Of a stretch of DNA of 64,000 nucleotides, positions 63,622 through 64,000 are shown piece after piece. The DNA lies in NCBI GenBank assembly GCA_035575715.1, contig DATLXN010000033.1, positions 65,281 to 129,280 of the forward strand. The letters are read 5' to 3'. The position numbers and the translations under genes are program-made. The DNA comes from JACCSI01 sp035575715. Its GTDB lineage: Bacteria > Acidobacteriota > Vicinamibacteria > Vicinamibacterales > UBA2999. Positions within the stretch are counted from its first letter, which is position 1, and each line of letters begins with the position of its first letter. Under the pieces are notes generated by a model. That model saw only the letters and a program-made list of their open reading frames with translations. It searched no databases and was not told the origin of the DNA.

Positions 63622-64000
63622 CTACCTATGAGCTGATGTCTTCTGACCGGAGGGAGCGCGCGAGCCATACAGCTTGTCTACGTCCGTAGCGAGAGGGCCC
63701 TGCTTCGCCCGGCGCTCCGCCCTGGAGGGAGGTTTGTCCCACGGCATCGATCCGATGATCAGGTTCGGGATGTTGATGAAGACATCCGTGCCGTTACGCC
63801 TGACCACGGCATCGAGCGGGATATAGGTGTCGGTCTTGAAGATCAGTCCGCGCGGCATCAGCAGGTAACCTTCGGTTTCGGTCGTCGCCGCGACGACCTT
63901 GTCTACCGTGCCGATCTCCCCATCGTCGGAACCGCGAATCGTATCCCCCGGCTTGACGTCACTGTGGCCTGCCGTCGAAGCGCCGATGGCGGTCAGGAAC
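63622..64000 (-). CDS. PRC-barrel-like/DUF2171-like protein (partial, right edge)
   Basis: The minus frame is open from the right edge to a TAG at 63622. The visible 125 residues contain DVKPGDTIRGSDDGEIGTVDKVVA, a PRC-barrel/DUF2171-like strand pattern, then PRGLIFKTDTYIPLDAVVRRNGT and a basic tail (SRAERRAKQG). The start lies outside the window. PRC-barrel proteins often respond to stress or bind RNA or photosynthetic complexes; the role here is unknown. Confidence 0.6.
   Translation of the reverse strand, partial: FLTAIGASTAGHSDVKPGDTIRGSDDGEIGTVDKVVAATTETEGYLLMPRGLIFKTDTYIPLDAVVRRNGTDVFINIPNLIIGSMPWDKPPSRAERRAKQGPLATDVDKLYGSRAPSGQKTSAHR

Noticed and set aside
63534..63632. 32-codon frame (MSMTMLKPRRFGKWSKADN) after the GSP-synthase gene
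   Set aside because: Too short, no family match, may be a gene tail.

Overview
The window is a high-G+C bacterial chromosome segment, most likely from an Acidobacteriota member of the Vicinamibacteria type. That placement is inference from the gene families present: a large orphan ADOP-type MacB/FtsX permease with no ATPase partner, a second decayed one, an Oar-like TonB receptor with an N-terminal carboxypeptidase-regulatory domain, a VWFA protein of the acidobacterial type, and many small single-gene operons. I see no rRNA, tRNA, CRISPR array, insertion sequence or prophage.

Region 0-16.5 kb. A partial spermidine-synthase-type membrane protein, a membrane-anchored metallopeptidase and an ADOP permease come first. 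A compact plus-strand operon follows (lipoprotein, creatininase-like protein, MerB-like protein). The MerB-like gene is the most striking feature of the window. Its frame is interrupted by a single UGA exactly where MerB has its second catalytic cysteine, with a SECIS-like hairpin just downstream, so it is best read as a selenoprotein. A strong two-way terminator separates it from a minus-strand operon encoding a GltD-like flavoprotein and a 2-oxoacid:ferredoxin oxidoreductase (KorAB). Then come ogt coupled to a gutted phoD remnant, NamZ, an AHSA1-type protein coupled to an APC permease, and a DAO-family oxidoreductase.

Region 16.5-33 kb. An array of short palindromes separates convergent genes. 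A two-domain DUF4394 protein, pyruvate kinase, an O-methyltransferase, and a chain of four overlapping or adjacent genes (small protein, amidase, alpha/beta hydrolase, small membrane protein) follow. Next are a quinone-reductase-like dehydrogenase, an M16 peptidase pair, an MFS transporter, a DUF3347 metal-binding protein, Mrp, YidD, and a set of small membrane and zinc-ribbon proteins. Three different 7-bp tandem repeats occupy gaps between 28.2 and 30.4 kb.

Region 33-48 kb. The AddAB-type recombination helicase/nuclease is encoded by two genes separated by a VWFA gene and a HipA/YjjJ-type kinase gene preceded by an A+T-rich palindrome. A protein of unknown function is coupled to addB; its promoter region carries four TGTGGA-type motifs exactly 11 bp apart. 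A secreted L-asparaginase, an AlkZ-like winged-helix protein, a DUF2867-type SDR and an unusual N-terminally extended RsmH follow.

Region 48-64 kb. This part shows much gene decay: a truncated second rsmH copy, a DUF4166 gene with an in-frame amber codon, an ADOP permease fragment, a mercuric-reductase-like fragment and a frameshifted DUF2254 gene. Between them lie intact genes: a TetR-controlled divergent cluster (DoxX/SRPBCC, DCC, TIGR01777), the TonB receptor, a glutathione-reductase-like flavoprotein, a 49-residue proline/glycine-rich peptide with a good ribosome binding site, and a DUF350-DUF1190-glutathionylspermidine-synthase-like operon. A PRC-barrel-like protein runs off the right edge.
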